From Robiginitomaculum antarcticum DSM 21748 (GTDB lineage: Bacteria; Pseudomonadota; Alphaproteobacteria; Caulobacterales; Maricaulaceae), in the NCBI RefSeq assembly GCF_000365025.1, contig NZ_KB823012.1, positions 124,001-188,000 on the forward strand: a stretch of DNA of 64,000 bases, written 5' to 3'. Shown piece after piece: positions 45,514 through 54,381 of this stretch. Position numbers and translations under genes: made by a program. Each line of letters begins with the position of its first letter. The first letter of the stretch is position 1. The notes under the pieces were generated by a model. The model saw nothing but the letters and a program-made list of their open reading frames with translations, ran no database searches and was not told the origin of the DNA.

Positions 45514-45921
45514 ATGACAAGCGATATTGATCTACATGTTGGCAAGCGCCTCCGCCGCCGTCGCAGATTGCTGGGCCTAACCCAACAAAATCTGGCTGGC
45601 GAGGTTGGAATTCGGTTCCAGCAAATCCAGAAATATGAATGCGGCGCGAACCGCGTTTCTGCAGCCCGTCTGTTCGAGCTCTCCGAAGCTTTGCGCGTGC
45701 CCGTGCAGTATTTCTATGAAGGCCTATCCGAATTTGCGGCCCATGATGCGGACTTGGATCCGGAGATATTAGCCCCGGACGTCTTATCCAAAAAAGAGAC
45801 CATGGATTTGATTCGCGCCTATTACGGTATGGGTGAGGGGCCGCGTAAACATCTGCTCGACCTCGCCAAGTCGTTATCCCAAAAAAGCGCGGGCGTGCCT
45901 CTGCTCTCAAGCGCGGTTTAA
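45514..45921 (+). CDS. XRE-family transcriptional regulator
   Basis: 135 residues. An N-terminal Cro/CI helix-turn-helix (about 8-63) reads VGKRLRRRRRLLGLTQQNLAGEVGIRFQQIQKYECGANRVSAARL (key residues: Q25-Q26, F33, Q36-Q37, Y41). The C-terminal half is acidic then helical. Regulators with this LTQ.LA..VG.RFQQIQKYE pattern are abundant in alphaproteobacteria. Target unknown. Confidence 0.9.
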   Translation: MTSDIDLHVGKRLRRRRRLLGLTQQNLAGEVGIRFQQIQKYECGANRVSAARLFELSEALRVPVQYFYEGLSEFAAHDADLDPEILAPDVLSKKETMDLIRAYYGMGEGPRKHLLDLAKSLSQKSAGVPLLSSAV

Positions 45922-46008
45922 AATATATGATAACGCAATTAAAATTGATGAGTTTTAAGGGCGTATTGATGCTGGTTTATGGCGGGCTGTGCGTGTTAAG
46001 CGCCGCCT

Positions 46009-46824
46009 ATGGAGCTTTATACTACACCCGATTATAGCGTCCGCCTTGATTTAGCCCGCAGACTGGCCGACCGGGCGCGGGAGTTGACGCTGCCCCTATT
46101 CGCGAATCCCGGCGCCGCACAGAATAAAGGCACAGTTTCCGATTATGATCCGGTCACGCAGGCTGATATGGATGCTGAGCGGATGATGCGCGACATGATC
46201 CGCACGGATTTGCCGGATGACACCATCATAGGCGAAGAATTTGACGATCATATCGGCAGCGGCACGTGGAGCTGGACTCTCGACCCGATAGACGGCACGC
46301 GCGCATTTCTGGCCGGCGTCCCGGTGTGGAGCACGCTCATCGCGGTCAGCTATAATGACACACCTGTTATTGGTCTTATCGATCACCCCGCTCTGGCGCA
46401 GCGCTTCGTCGGTCATGGTGGTAAAGCTTACCGCGAAGACGGGAGCGGCACGGCGCAAATAAGGGCGCGGCCCTGTAAAGATATTCGCGACATTGTTCTG
46501 GGCTGCACAGAGCCGCTGGCCATGTTCAGCGCGGGTGAGCGCGCCAGCTATGAGATGATCCGGCGCACGGCGCGGTTCTCGCGGCTGGGGCTGGACGCTT
46601 ATGGCTATGCAATGCTGGCCAGCGGCCGGATGGATATGATCCTAGAAGCGCTTCTCAAACCTTGTGACGTTCGCGCCCTTATTCCGATTGTCGAGGGCGC
46701 AGGCGGCATTATCACAGGCTGGCACGGGGAGTCGCCAATTCATGGCGGACGCGTTGTTGCGGCGGGTGATCCGGATATCCTGGAGCAGGTCTATCCGTAT
46801 TTACGCCGGGCGATGGACAGCTAA
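46009..46824 (+). CDS. hisN: Histidinol-phosphatase, inositol-monophosphatase type
   Basis: 271 residues of the Mg-dependent IMPase fold. Metal ligands are Glu in GEEF, then DPIDGTRAF (Asp, Asp), and the second-site Asp in KPCDVRALIPIVEGAGG, where alphaproteobacterial HisN usually has PYDVAALIPIVE. It makes L-histidinol in histidine synthesis. Close relatives act on inositol phosphates, so specificity is by similarity. Confidence 0.85.
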   Translation: MELYTTPDYSVRLDLARRLADRARELTLPLFANPGAAQNKGTVSDYDPVTQADMDAERMMRDMIRTDLPDDTIIGEEFDDHIGSGTWSWTLDPIDGTRAFLAGVPVWSTLIAVSYNDTPVIGLIDHPALAQRFVGHGGKAYREDGSGTAQIRARPCKDIRDIVLGCTEPLAMFSAGERASYEMIRRTARFSRLGLDAYGYAMLASGRMDMILEALLKPCDVRALIPIVEGAGGIITGWHGESPIHGGRVVAAGDPDILEQVYPYLRRAMDS

Positions 46825-46826
46825 GT

Positions 46827-47768
46827 TTAAATCCGCTGCTCGGACAAAAAGACGTCAAAGGCTTCGAAGAACTGATCGCGGAACTGGTCCTGCTCCAGCA
46901 GGGTTTCATGCAGCGCGCCTTGAATCATCAAAAACTCTGCCCCGGCTTTTTCAGCGAATTTTTTTATATCCTCGGCAATGACAATTGGGTCTGCACCGGG
47001 CTGTACGATAAGCGTCGGGGCCTGCAATTTACGGGCATTGGACACAACCTCGCGCATGGCGCCAACCGCGCCGCGTATCCAGCCATAGGTCGGTCCGGCC
47101 ACCCGCACATTATCGTGCAGATCAAAATAGCTGCGCCACAGCTCGTAGCGTTTGCGATCCGACGTCAGCTTATTACCCTTAAAATCAATCGCGATACCGC
47201 GGCTTTGCGGCTGCATCGGGATAGGTCGCTTGGACAAACCGATAATGGATAAAAATGATAAAATCTCAGGGACGCCCGGCTGTTCCAATCCGGCCAAGCT
47301 TAACATAGGCGCGTTCATAATCGCGGCGTCAGGATGAACCATGCCGCGCAGCATGGCTTGCAGTCCGATACACCCGCCCATGGAATGACCGAGCATCACA
47401 TGCGGCCGGGGGAGCTCTTCTTTGTAAGTGCCTAAAAGCTCGACTAGATCGCGGGCATAGTCACCGAATTTGCGCACGTAGGATTTAAGCGGATCCTCCA
47501 GCAGCCGGGTCGATAACCCCTGTCCACGGTGGTCCATAATAAAGACGCAAAACCCGCGATTACGCAGGTCTTTGATCGTCTCTAGATATTTTTCAATGAA
47601 TTCCGTCCGGCCCGGAACAAGAATAACCGTCCCGCGAGGCTGAGGATTAAAGCTGGGAAAAACGGCCGTGCGGATATCCAGCCCGTCAACCCGCGCAAAG
47701 CTAAACGCCGCGTCTTCGGGAATGACAACGCCGGGGACGTCAACTCTAGGGGCCGGGGTCACGCGCAT
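46827..47768 (-). CDS. Alpha/beta hydrolase, lysophospholipase-like
   Basis: 313 residues. Nucleophile elbow GHSMGGC (about 130), an earlier MDHRGQGLST block and oxyanion loop, and a C-terminal LHETLLEQ His. Resembles monoglyceride lipase/lysophospholipase PldB-type hydrolases (Hydrolase_4). No signal peptide, so cytosolic or membrane-associated. It converges on hisN, with 2 bases between. Confidence 0.9.
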   Translation of the reverse strand: MRVTPAPRVDVPGVVIPEDAAFSFARVDGLDIRTAVFPSFNPQPRGTVILVPGRTEFIEKYLETIKDLRNRGFCVFIMDHRGQGLSTRLLEDPLKSYVRKFGDYARDLVELLGTYKEELPRPHVMLGHSMGGCIGLQAMLRGMVHPDAAIMNAPMLSLAGLEQPGVPEILSFLSIIGLSKRPIPMQPQSRGIAIDFKGNKLTSDRKRYELWRSYFDLHDNVRVAGPTYGWIRGAVGAMREVVSNARKLQAPTLIVQPGADPIVIAEDIKKFAEKAGAEFLMIQGALHETLLEQDQFRDQFFEAFDVFLSEQRI

Positions 47769-47807
47769 GGCGTAATGGCCGGGCGAAAGAGCCGCCCGGC
47801 GCGCGGA

Positions 47808-48101
47808 TTACATACCCGCGAAAAGAGATTGCAAGCCCATGGCCACAGACATATCGCCTGCCACTTTAAGCTTACCGGACATGAAGGCCATCATCGGGTC
47901 AAGTTCGCCCTCAGCCAGTGCAATGAAATCAGCTTTGTCGACGCTGATCGTGCAATCGGCGTCAAGGTCTTCGGTTGAAACTTCGGTTCCGGCGGCATGA
48001 ACCTGCCCGTCATCACCAAAATCAAACTTCACAGATTTGTCAAGTCCGCCGGCTTTAGCGACAGCTTCGCGCATTTTCACGGCGATTTCTTCAGTAGTCA
48101 T
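47808..48101 (-). CDS. SCP2 sterol-binding domain protein
   Basis: 97 residues forming one SCP2 lipid-binding fold: VKFDFGDDGQVHAAGTEV and DCTISVDKADFIALAEGELDPM, with MSVAMGLQSLF near the end. Binds hydrophobic ligands such as fatty acyl groups. It lies near the lipase gene, which may be meaningful but is not proof of shared function. Confidence 0.9.
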   Translation of the reverse strand: MTTEEIAVKMREAVAKAGGLDKSVKFDFGDDGQVHAAGTEVSTEDLDADCTISVDKADFIALAEGELDPMMAFMSGKLKVAGDMSVAMGLQSLFAGM

Positions 48102-48204
48102 AGATCCTCCAATTTAGCAATTCGTCTGCCTGTGTGCTTGGCGTGAATATGGTCATCTTGTCGGCAAAAGCAATGGGGCCTGCCGACAGAAAAATGAAAC
48201 CTGC

Positions 48205-49086
48205 CTATTCAGCTTTGCGAAATTTCAGCGTCATACGGTCAGATTCGCCAATCGCTGCGTATTTTGCGTGATCAAATGCTGGATCGGCTTCTTCGCCGCG
48301 ACCGGCGTTTCGTCCGACAGGGGGCAATGTCCAGACGCCAAAGGGGTGATCCGCCGTGTCATTTGGATTGGCGTTAATGTCTGATCTTTCGACCAGTTCA
48401 AATCCGGCCTCTTTGGCCATGGCGATCACATAATCTTCCTGCACATAACCACTGCGCGCCCGCGGATCCTGTTCCAAAGTGGCGGGCAGGCGATGCTCGA
48501 CAATGCCCAGCGTGCCGCCCGGTTTCAGACCGGCATAAAATGTTTCAAAGGCTGCTTCCGCATAGCCGCCACCCATCCAGTTATGGACGTTACGAAAGGA
48601 CAGGATCATGTCGGCTTGAACCGCCGTGCCATCGGCGTTCATTAAAGGGCCGATATCTTTGCCGAATGTCACGGTCGAAGCATCCGGATATGAGGCGCGG
48701 AAATTTGCGTTACCGCTTTTGGCGTAGTCGCTGGTTTCAGGAAATAATGCCGCCGTATATGTTCCGCCTGTTTGCGCCGCATATGGCATCAGAACGGAGC
48801 TATACCACCCCCCGCCGGGCCAGATTTCAACAACATTCATGCCCGGCTTCAAGCCCATGAATTCAAGGGTTTGCACCGGATTGCGCCACGCATTTCGCTC
48901 TGTGAATTCGCCTCTTGTCTCGTCCATAGCAATGGTCTCGAGAACGCTGAGCTGCACGGCCTCCGGTGTTTCAATTTCTACTGTCTGCGCAGGTTTTACG
49001 TCAGGCGTTTCGTCTCCGCCACACGCCGTTAAGGTCATGGCGCAAGCCGTCAGTAATGCGGCGCTTAATTTTGATGTTAAGGTCAT
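48205..49086 (-). CDS. Predicted class I methyltransferase with a lipoprotein signal
   Basis: 293 residues. The N-terminus is a lipoprotein signal (TLTACGG, Cys near 22), so the mature protein should be in the periplasm. The body resembles COG4798-type methyltransferases: NVVEIWPGGGWYSSVL as motif I, an ILSFRNVHNW block and GGTLGIVEHRLP. A SAM-dependent enzyme outside the cytoplasm is unexpected, and the fold may have another role. Alternatively the signal is an unusual anchor. Single gene on the minus strand. Confidence 0.85.
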   Translation of the reverse strand: MTLTSKLSAALLTACAMTLTACGGDETPDVKPAQTVEIETPEAVQLSVLETIAMDETRGEFTERNAWRNPVQTLEFMGLKPGMNVVEIWPGGGWYSSVLMPYAAQTGGTYTAALFPETSDYAKSGNANFRASYPDASTVTFGKDIGPLMNADGTAVQADMILSFRNVHNWMGGGYAEAAFETFYAGLKPGGTLGIVEHRLPATLEQDPRARSGYVQEDYVIAMAKEAGFELVERSDINANPNDTADHPFGVWTLPPVGRNAGRGEEADPAFDHAKYAAIGESDRMTLKFRKAE

Positions 49087-49209
49087 AAATATCTCCCGAT
49101 TTGGCGTGTTTTAGCGCAACGCTATATCAAACCCTAGCGTTAATTTTGGGTTTAGTTGTCTACAGCTATTGCCCTTGAAACCCGAAATTGATCTCCCATT
49201 TTAAGTTAT

Positions 49210-49338
49210 GCAGAGGCCGCATTGTGCGGATCTGCGCCGCGCAGCACGGGTCGCTTTTGGGCCCGATATGCGTAAGGCCCAACCCGCCGGGGTCTTATGT
49301 TGGCGGGATGTGAAATTGCTAAAAAGGATATCACAATG
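49210..49338 (+). promoter_or_regulatory. Candidate ROSE-like RNA thermometer in the small heat-shock leader
   Basis: Leader with a hairpin at 49210-49235 (GCAGA/TCTGC outer, CCGCA/TGCGG inner), a second at 49283-49307 (CCCGCC/GGCGGG), and a final small hairpin ATTGCT AAAA AGGAT (49315-49329) that buries the Shine-Dalgarno AGGA with a bulged G and a U-G pair, the hallmark of ROSE elements. The ATG follows 7 bases later. Melting at high temperature would free the ribosome site. Confidence 0.6.
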
Positions 49339-49821
49339 CGTAACACTTATGATTTTTCACCCCTTTACCGTTCATTTGTCGGGTTCGAACGTATGGCCAA
49401 TATGATTGACCAGGCGTCCCAGGATAATTCGCCCAGCTACCCGCCTTATAATATCGAGCAAATCGACGAGGACAGCTACCGTATTGAGCTGGCCGTCGCT
49501 GGTTTCGGTCAGGACGAGCTGAAAATTGAAAGCCATAAAAATGTGCTGACAATCTCTGCATCGCGCGAAGGCGATGAGTCTGATGCCGAGCGTAAATTCG
49601 TCCATCGCGGTATTGCCGGACGCGGTTTTGACCGTCGGTTCCAGCTCGCCGACCATGTTATTGTAACGGGAGCCGACTTGGTTAATGGCCTTCTGGTTAT
49701 CGATCTGCGCCGCGAGCTTCCTGAAGCGATGAAGCCGCGCACAATTGCGATCGGCGAAGTGGCGGCCAATGACAAAAAATTAACCGGCAAGACACCTTCT
49801 GGAAAGTCCAAAGCTGCTTAA
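49336..49821 (+). CDS. Small heat-shock protein Hsp20 (IbpA type)
   Basis: 161 residues from ATG 49336 (AGGA upstream; a longer frame is not conserved). N-terminal MRNTYDFSPLYRSFVGFERM matches IbpA-like starts, then the alpha-crystallin domain (about 35-130) with YRIELAVAGF, NVLTISASR and GLLVIDLRRELPE. Holds unfolding proteins during heat stress. The structured leader suggests translational heat control. Confidence 0.94.
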   Translation: MRNTYDFSPLYRSFVGFERMANMIDQASQDNSPSYPPYNIEQIDEDSYRIELAVAGFGQDELKIESHKNVLTISASREGDESDAERKFVHRGIAGRGFDRRFQLADHVIVTGADLVNGLLVIDLRRELPEAMKPRTIAIGEVAANDKKLTGKTPSGKSKAA

Positions 49822-49877
49822 TTGACTCAACAGCGTGATTAAGCGCCCTTCCCCCGGGCAGCACCGCTGATTGAAGA

Positions 49878-49907
49878 CGACCCCGCGCTCCCTCCCGCGC
49901 GGGGTCG
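49878..49907 (+). terminator. Terminator hairpin after hsp20
   Basis: Perfect 10-base-pair GC stem GACCCCGCGC / GCGCGGGGTC around a CT-rich loop; few T residues follow. Confidence 0.7.
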
Positions 49908-50373
49908 TCGCATATTTGGGGGTTCACTTTCGCGTCCATCTCCGTGGTGCGGGATGTTAAGTTTGTTTTTTATCTCACTCTTTTGTCTCTTATCTTGTTA
50001 TTAGAAGGGCGTCTGTGCGGGACTTTGAAAAACAGGATTACCTTTTACGCGTTAGTGTTGTTTCGTTTATCAAAGTCCCTGCCGTCCCTCCGGATGTGAC
50101 CCCGCAGTTTCGACATGCGCCCTTTTTCACAAAGACGCAGCACAGCAATGTCTTTGCCAGCGGCTATGAGCCGGGGTTTGCCGTTCTAGCTCTCACTGGC
50201 GGGAGTCCGCGCGGCACGTTAAGCCACAGATCATCCCAACACCGCCTCATCTCCAGCCAGCCAACGTACGCTTGCCTGCCCAATGAGATAAGAACAGCTT
50301 AAAGATAGGGGCAAAGTGAGAGGCGGGGATTGTTTTTTGTTTATCCACGAAATTGGAACGCCCAATTCTCCAT

Positions 50374-50410
50374 ACCGTCATCCTCGCTGGGCACCAGCGA
50401 GGATGACGGT
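50374..50410. repeat. Perfect extragenic palindrome (REP/BIME-like)
   Basis: ACCGTCATCCTCGCTGG at 50374-50390 is repeated exactly as the reverse complement at 50394-50410, with a GCA loop. Outside, CCAATT and AATTGG continue the symmetry. The core CGTCATCCTCG is a word often found in alphaproteobacterial interspersed palindromes. Confidence 0.75.
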
Positions 50411-50627
50411 AATTGGAAGAGCGGCTCGAGATTCATCCCCGCTCAGACCGTGTATTGCGCAAAATTTAGCCAAATGATTTCGCTTTGCTCTATCTGACAG
50501 GCGTCAGCCATTACGTAAGAAATTATAACACATTTCGTATAGTCAAATTTCAGAAAACTCTCGACTTCCTTTGACGCTGCGCGGCTTCCCGCCTAAGAAC
50601 AGTGGGAATAATTTCGAGGAAATAATC

Positions 50628-51353
50628 ATGACCAAACTTGCCCTTATTCGTCACGGACAGAGCGAATGGAATTTGCAAAACAGATTTACGGGCTGGGTCG
50701 ATGTTGACCTGACCGAGAAAGGCGTCGCTGAGGCGCAGCTCTCCGGAGAACTGCTTGCCGCAGAAGGGATTGACTTCGACGCCGCCTATAGCAGTGTCCA
50801 GAAGCGCGCCATAAAAACGCTGTGGTACACGCTCGAAGCGCTGGACCGTTTATATCTTCCTGTGACGAAAGACTGGCATTTGAATGAGCGTCATTATGGG
50901 GGTTTGACCGGTCTGAATAAACAAGAGACGCGCGACAAGCACGGCGACGAACAAGTCCATATCTGGCGGCGTAGTTTTGATGTTCCGCCGCCGCAAATCA
51001 CAAAAGAATCCGATTATCACCCCATTCACGATCCGCGATATGCGGGAATTCCCGAAGCTGATCTGCCGACGGGAGAGAGCCTGAAACTGACGTTGGACCG
51101 CGTTCTGCCTTATTTTGACGCCCACATCGCGCCGCAGATTAAAGCTGGTAAAAACCTGATCATAGCCGCTCATGGGAACTCGCTTCGCGCGCTGCTTAAA
51201 AGTTTATTTGACGTCGCGGATAATGATATTCCCGGATTTGAAATTCCCACAGGAAATCCGCTTTTGATCGATATCGCTGATGGCACTCTAAAGGTCACCG
51301 CGGCGCGCTATCTGAATGCGGAGCGGGCGAAAGACTTGCCGCCGATCAAGTGA
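50628..51353 (+). CDS. gpmA: 2,3-bisphosphoglycerate-dependent phosphoglycerate mutase
   Basis: 241 residues from ATG 50628, with GAGGAA upstream; the longer frame is leader. The catalytic motif is LIRHGQSEWN (His9), followed by NRFTGWVDVDLT, LNERHYGGLTGLNK and the second His block IAAHGNSLRALLK. Interconverts 3- and 2-phosphoglycerate in glycolysis. Its stop overlaps the next gene's GTG. Confidence 0.97.
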   Translation: MTKLALIRHGQSEWNLQNRFTGWVDVDLTEKGVAEAQLSGELLAAEGIDFDAAYSSVQKRAIKTLWYTLEALDRLYLPVTKDWHLNERHYGGLTGLNKQETRDKHGDEQVHIWRRSFDVPPPQITKESDYHPIHDPRYAGIPEADLPTGESLKLTLDRVLPYFDAHIAPQIKAGKNLIIAAHGNSLRALLKSLFDVADNDIPGFEIPTGNPLLIDIADGTLKVTAARYLNAERAKDLPPIK

Positions 51354-51802
51354 GCCCGGATTATTTGAAGCCTGCCGATCAGGACTTTATGAATGCTGCC
51401 ATCGCGGCCTCTCTCTCGCAAGCGGGCCGCACGGGCGAAAACCCCAATGTCGGTTGTGTAATAGTCAAAAACGGCGTCATTATTGGCCGCGGCGCCACAG
51501 CTGATGGCGGGCGTCCACACGCCGAGACGCTAGCCCTCGCGCAGGCCGGCGCGGCGGCGCGCGGCGCTGATGTCTATGTCACTCTGGAGCCTTGCTCTCA
51601 TTTTGGACAAACGCCGCCTTGCACAGATGCGCTTATTCAAGCGGGCATACAGCGGTGCTTTATTGCGCTGATAGACCCTGACCCGCGCGTTAATTTTCAA
51701 GGCGCGGCGAAATTGCAGGAAGCGGGTATTGATACCTCAATCGGCCTCTGTGAAATATCCGCTAAAGAGGCCATGTCTGATTGGCTCAAAAACCGCGCCT
51801 AA
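51350..51802 (+). CDS. Stand-alone RibD-type deaminase domain
   Basis: 150 residues from GTG 51350, overlapping the gpmA stop (GTGA). Cytidine-deaminase-like zinc site: HAETLAL and PCSHFGQTPPC, with the RibD blocks GENPNVGCVIVKNG and RCFIALIDPDPRVN. Only the deaminase half of RibD (diaminohydroxyphosphoribosyl-aminopyrimidine deaminase) is present; the reductase half is absent. It may form the riboflavin step with a separate reductase, or act on another pyrimidine. Confidence 0.85.
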   Translation: MSPDYLKPADQDFMNAAIAASLSQAGRTGENPNVGCVIVKNGVIIGRGATADGGRPHAETLALAQAGAAARGADVYVTLEPCSHFGQTPPCTDALIQAGIQRCFIALIDPDPRVNFQGAAKLQEAGIDTSIGLCEISAKEAMSDWLKNRA

Positions 51803-51879
51803 GCGCCCGCGTTAACTATTTATTAGGCGCATCATCCCAAATGTTTAACGGAATTTAAGGATTTAGGGGAGGGCCGCCT

Positions 51880-53676
51880 GTGCGCGTGTCATGGTTAGTC
51901 GGGACAGCTATCGTCATCGGGGGTGTGTCCACGGTTGGGTTTGCGCAAAACGCCGGACAAAGCGGCAAAACAGACGACCCTTATAAAGCCTATTATGCCG
52001 GTCCGGCGCCGGCTGACACACAAGCCCTGCAGGGCGGTCCGCTCGCGCGGCCCATGCCGGCGCAAGTGCAGCGCGATATGGGATATCAAAGCCCGCCAAT
52101 TACTCCCGCGCCTGCGCCGCAAACCTCCGGTGGATGGATGCCAAGCTCCGCCGCGCCTCCGCAAGTCTCCGGGTCCGCTTCAGCATCAAGCTCTTCCGGC
52201 ACTTCATATACTGGTGGCGGCAGCTATATCCCGCCCGCTAAACCATCGTCCCCGTATTCAGGACAGGCCGCCACAGGCGGCACATATTCAGGACAAACCA
52301 CATATGGCGGTTATCCGGCAGGAGTCACGACGCAACCAGCCCCCGCGTCCAATTACGGGGGGCCGAATTACGGGCGCCAGACAAATGGAGCGCAAAATTA
52401 TAATTCCGGCCCTCAATATGCAGGTCAAAATTCAGGTCCTATGCAGGCCCCGCCGCCCATCCGCTCACAGCCGCGCTGGTGGAACCGCCTCGGTTTTGGC
52501 AATGTGCAGGTTAAGACGGACGGTCATCTGAAAATGGGTCTGGCGGGCGTATCGCGTGATGAGACGACATCGGAGTTGACCGCGGACGGTATGGTGCGCA
52601 CGGAAGTGTCCGCCATAACCCAAAGCGGCATTGAATATGGCGTAAAGCTTAAACTGCGCGGGCAGCGTGACCGCTATCGCCGCGGGTTTGGCGGCTCGAC
52701 AATGGTGTTTGGCACAAATGGGTGCCAGCCGGGAATTCCGGGATGCGCGACTGTGACACTTGCGGGCACGCCGCGCGCCGCGCGCGGGCATACCAGCCAG
52801 CTTTATACATTTGGTCAAAATGAGCAAAAAGAGCACACTCTGGCGCTCGAAGCCGCTAATCTGTTTGTGCGTACGCCTTATGGCGACTTTACCGCAGGGC
52901 GTGATGACGGCGCAGCCGCGCTGTTTAGCAGTCAGGCTCCATCGCTTATGCCGCTGGCGCGCGTCTCTAACCGCCGCACGGATTATTCCGGTCTGGATAT
53001 GACCAAGACTGTCAATGATGCCTCCGGATTTGCCGAAAAAGTGACCTATACCAGCCCGCGTCTGCTCGGCGACACTATCGGCGTTGGCGTACAAATCGGC
53101 CTGTCTTACGCGCCCTCTACAGAAGCTTGCGGCGTTGATTATTGCGTGCGCGGCAATGACAGCAATAATCCCAATGCGCCTCTCTCGCCGCAACTTGATG
53201 ACGCGGTCGAAGCCGGTATGGCGCTGTCGCGTAATTTTAATAATGGGCTCAGCGTCGAGGGCACAGCCAATTACGCAAGAGCCAAAGATACATCCGGAAT
53301 CTCAGAATTTGACGATTTGCAAAGCTGGGGGCTGGGACTGACGGCCAGTTACGGACAGTTCGCGTTCGGAACATCGTATCTATCGTCCAATAATGGCTGG
53401 GCCGCGGACGGGGATTACCGCGCCGCAGATGTCGGTCTGACATGGAAGCCGTCAAATTGGGGCGTAACAACCGGCTTTGGCTATGCCGAAGATGATCTGA
53501 CCGGAGTGACCGGACGTTCGGCTTTGCTGGGCGTGTCTTATGATTTTGACCGCTACACCATCGGCACGGGCGTTCAATATACGGACCGTGATGTTCCGGT
53601 CTCCACCGGATTTGTTGTTAGCCAAGAGACGCAGGATGCAACATCTGTCTTCATTGAGGGTGCGGTTAAGTTTTAG
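51880..53676 (+). CDS. Porin with Pro/Gly/Ser-rich N-terminal extension
   Basis: 598 residues. Signal peptide about 1-23, ending VGFAQ. Residues about 25-200 are low-complexity, rich in Pro, Gly, Ser, Gln and Tyr (PQYAGQNSGPMQAPPP), then a beta-barrel of alternating strands (DGHLKMGLAGVSRDE … ALLGVSYDFDRYTIGTGVQY) ending in VFIEGAVKF, with the final Phe typical of outer-membrane proteins. Matches Gram-negative porins. The disordered extension is unusual in length and may cross the peptidoglycan. Confidence 0.88.
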   Translation: MRVSWLVGTAIVIGGVSTVGFAQNAGQSGKTDDPYKAYYAGPAPADTQALQGGPLARPMPAQVQRDMGYQSPPITPAPAPQTSGGWMPSSAAPPQVSGSASASSSSGTSYTGGGSYIPPAKPSSPYSGQAATGGTYSGQTTYGGYPAGVTTQPAPASNYGGPNYGRQTNGAQNYNSGPQYAGQNSGPMQAPPPIRSQPRWWNRLGFGNVQVKTDGHLKMGLAGVSRDETTSELTADGMVRTEVSAITQSGIEYGVKLKLRGQRDRYRRGFGGSTMVFGTNGCQPGIPGCATVTLAGTPRAARGHTSQLYTFGQNEQKEHTLALEAANLFVRTPYGDFTAGRDDGAAALFSSQAPSLMPLARVSNRRTDYSGLDMTKTVNDASGFAEKVTYTSPRLLGDTIGVGVQIGLSYAPSTEACGVDYCVRGNDSNNPNAPLSPQLDDAVEAGMALSRNFNNGLSVEGTANYARAKDTSGISEFDDLQSWGLGLTASYGQFAFGTSYLSSNNGWAADGDYRAADVGLTWKPSNWGVTTGFGYAEDDLTGVTGRSALLGVSYDFDRYTIGTGVQYTDRDVPVSTGFVVSQETQDATSVFIEGAVKF

Positions 53677-54275
53677 TCTGCGTCATTTAAAAACATAGAC
53701 ACGCCGGCGTAACCGGCGGCTCCCGATCCCGACATATGCGGCAGGGTGGCACGGTTTATACCGCCCAAAGCGATCACCGGATGTGAAGACAGGCTGGCGA
53801 GGTTTATAAAGCCGCTAACCCCCAGCGGCGTGCCTGCGCTCGGACTTTCACTTTGAAAAACAGGCGACAGGATGACCGCGTCCAGCGGGGCAGCATTGGC
53901 TTCAATAATCGAGTCCATATCGTGCACAGCGCAGCTTAGAAACCACTCCGGTATGCGCTCTTTCCAGATATGGGCGTCGGCCACATCATTTTGCGGGAAA
54001 TGCACGCCGTCCGCGCCGCACGCTATGGCAAGCTGTGGATCCGCGCCAACTAGAAAAAGGTGGTCACCGCCAAAGGCAATTTGCCGTAGGTCGTCAGCTA
54101 TGGCCGCGCGGTCCGCATGTCCAAAATGACGGTAAATAATTGCGGACTGTGAAGGCAGGGCGCGCGCTATAGGACGCACGTCGCCAATACGCGGATCCGT
54201 CATAAAAAAGAGCGGCGGCGCAGACGACCCGGCCGTCACAGTCTTCAAGAGCGTTTGAGTAATGGGCGATATCAT
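53673..54275 (-). CDS. ThiE-like thiamine phosphate synthase family protein
   Basis: 200 residues from ATG 54275; the frame continues further upstream but homology does not. TIM-barrel blocks of the TMP synthase/TENI family: FFMTDPRIGD near the start, CGADGVHFPQNDVADAH, FLSCAVHDMDSI, and AVILSPVFQSESPSAGTPLG (key Ser/Pro and Gly-Thr residues), then IALGGINRATLP. Typical TenI/ThiE residues for pyrophosphate binding are only partly evident, so a TenI-like role is possible. Convergent with the porin gene (4-base overlap). Confidence 0.78.
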   Translation of the reverse strand: MISPITQTLLKTVTAGSSAPPLFFMTDPRIGDVRPIARALPSQSAIIYRHFGHADRAAIADDLRQIAFGGDHLFLVGADPQLAIACGADGVHFPQNDVADAHIWKERIPEWFLSCAVHDMDSIIEANAAPLDAVILSPVFQSESPSAGTPLGVSGFINLASLSSHPVIALGGINRATLPHMSGSGAAGYAGVSMFLNDAD

Positions 54276-54381
54276 AAGGCTGTGATAGCGCCACGCCCGG
54301 AAACATACTACCCAGTGATTGAGCCTATAAACCGCATATCGTGGTCTGAAAATCAGCTGTGATATGCGGTTATTATTAAGC

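Larger units (their letters stand above)
49822..50627. other. Long intergenic region between hsp20 and gpmA
   Basis: 806 bases. It contains a terminator hairpin after hsp20 (GACCCCGCGC / GCGCGGGGTC, about 49878-49907) and a perfect palindrome at 50374-50410 (see repeat). A plus-strand frame at 50015-50302 has no family resemblance, no ribosome binding site and codon use like random DNA. Nothing else recognised. Confidence 0.6.

Noticed and set aside
50015-50302. 95-codon plus-strand frame in the hsp20-gpmA gap
   Set aside because: No ribosome binding site, protein-unlike composition and no family resemblance; it spans gene-free DNA beside a repeat.
52200-52460. Repetitive stretch in the porin gene as a possible CRISPR or tandem array
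   Set aside because: The repeats are imperfect coding repeats of a Pro/Gly/Gln-rich linker; no uniform spacers.
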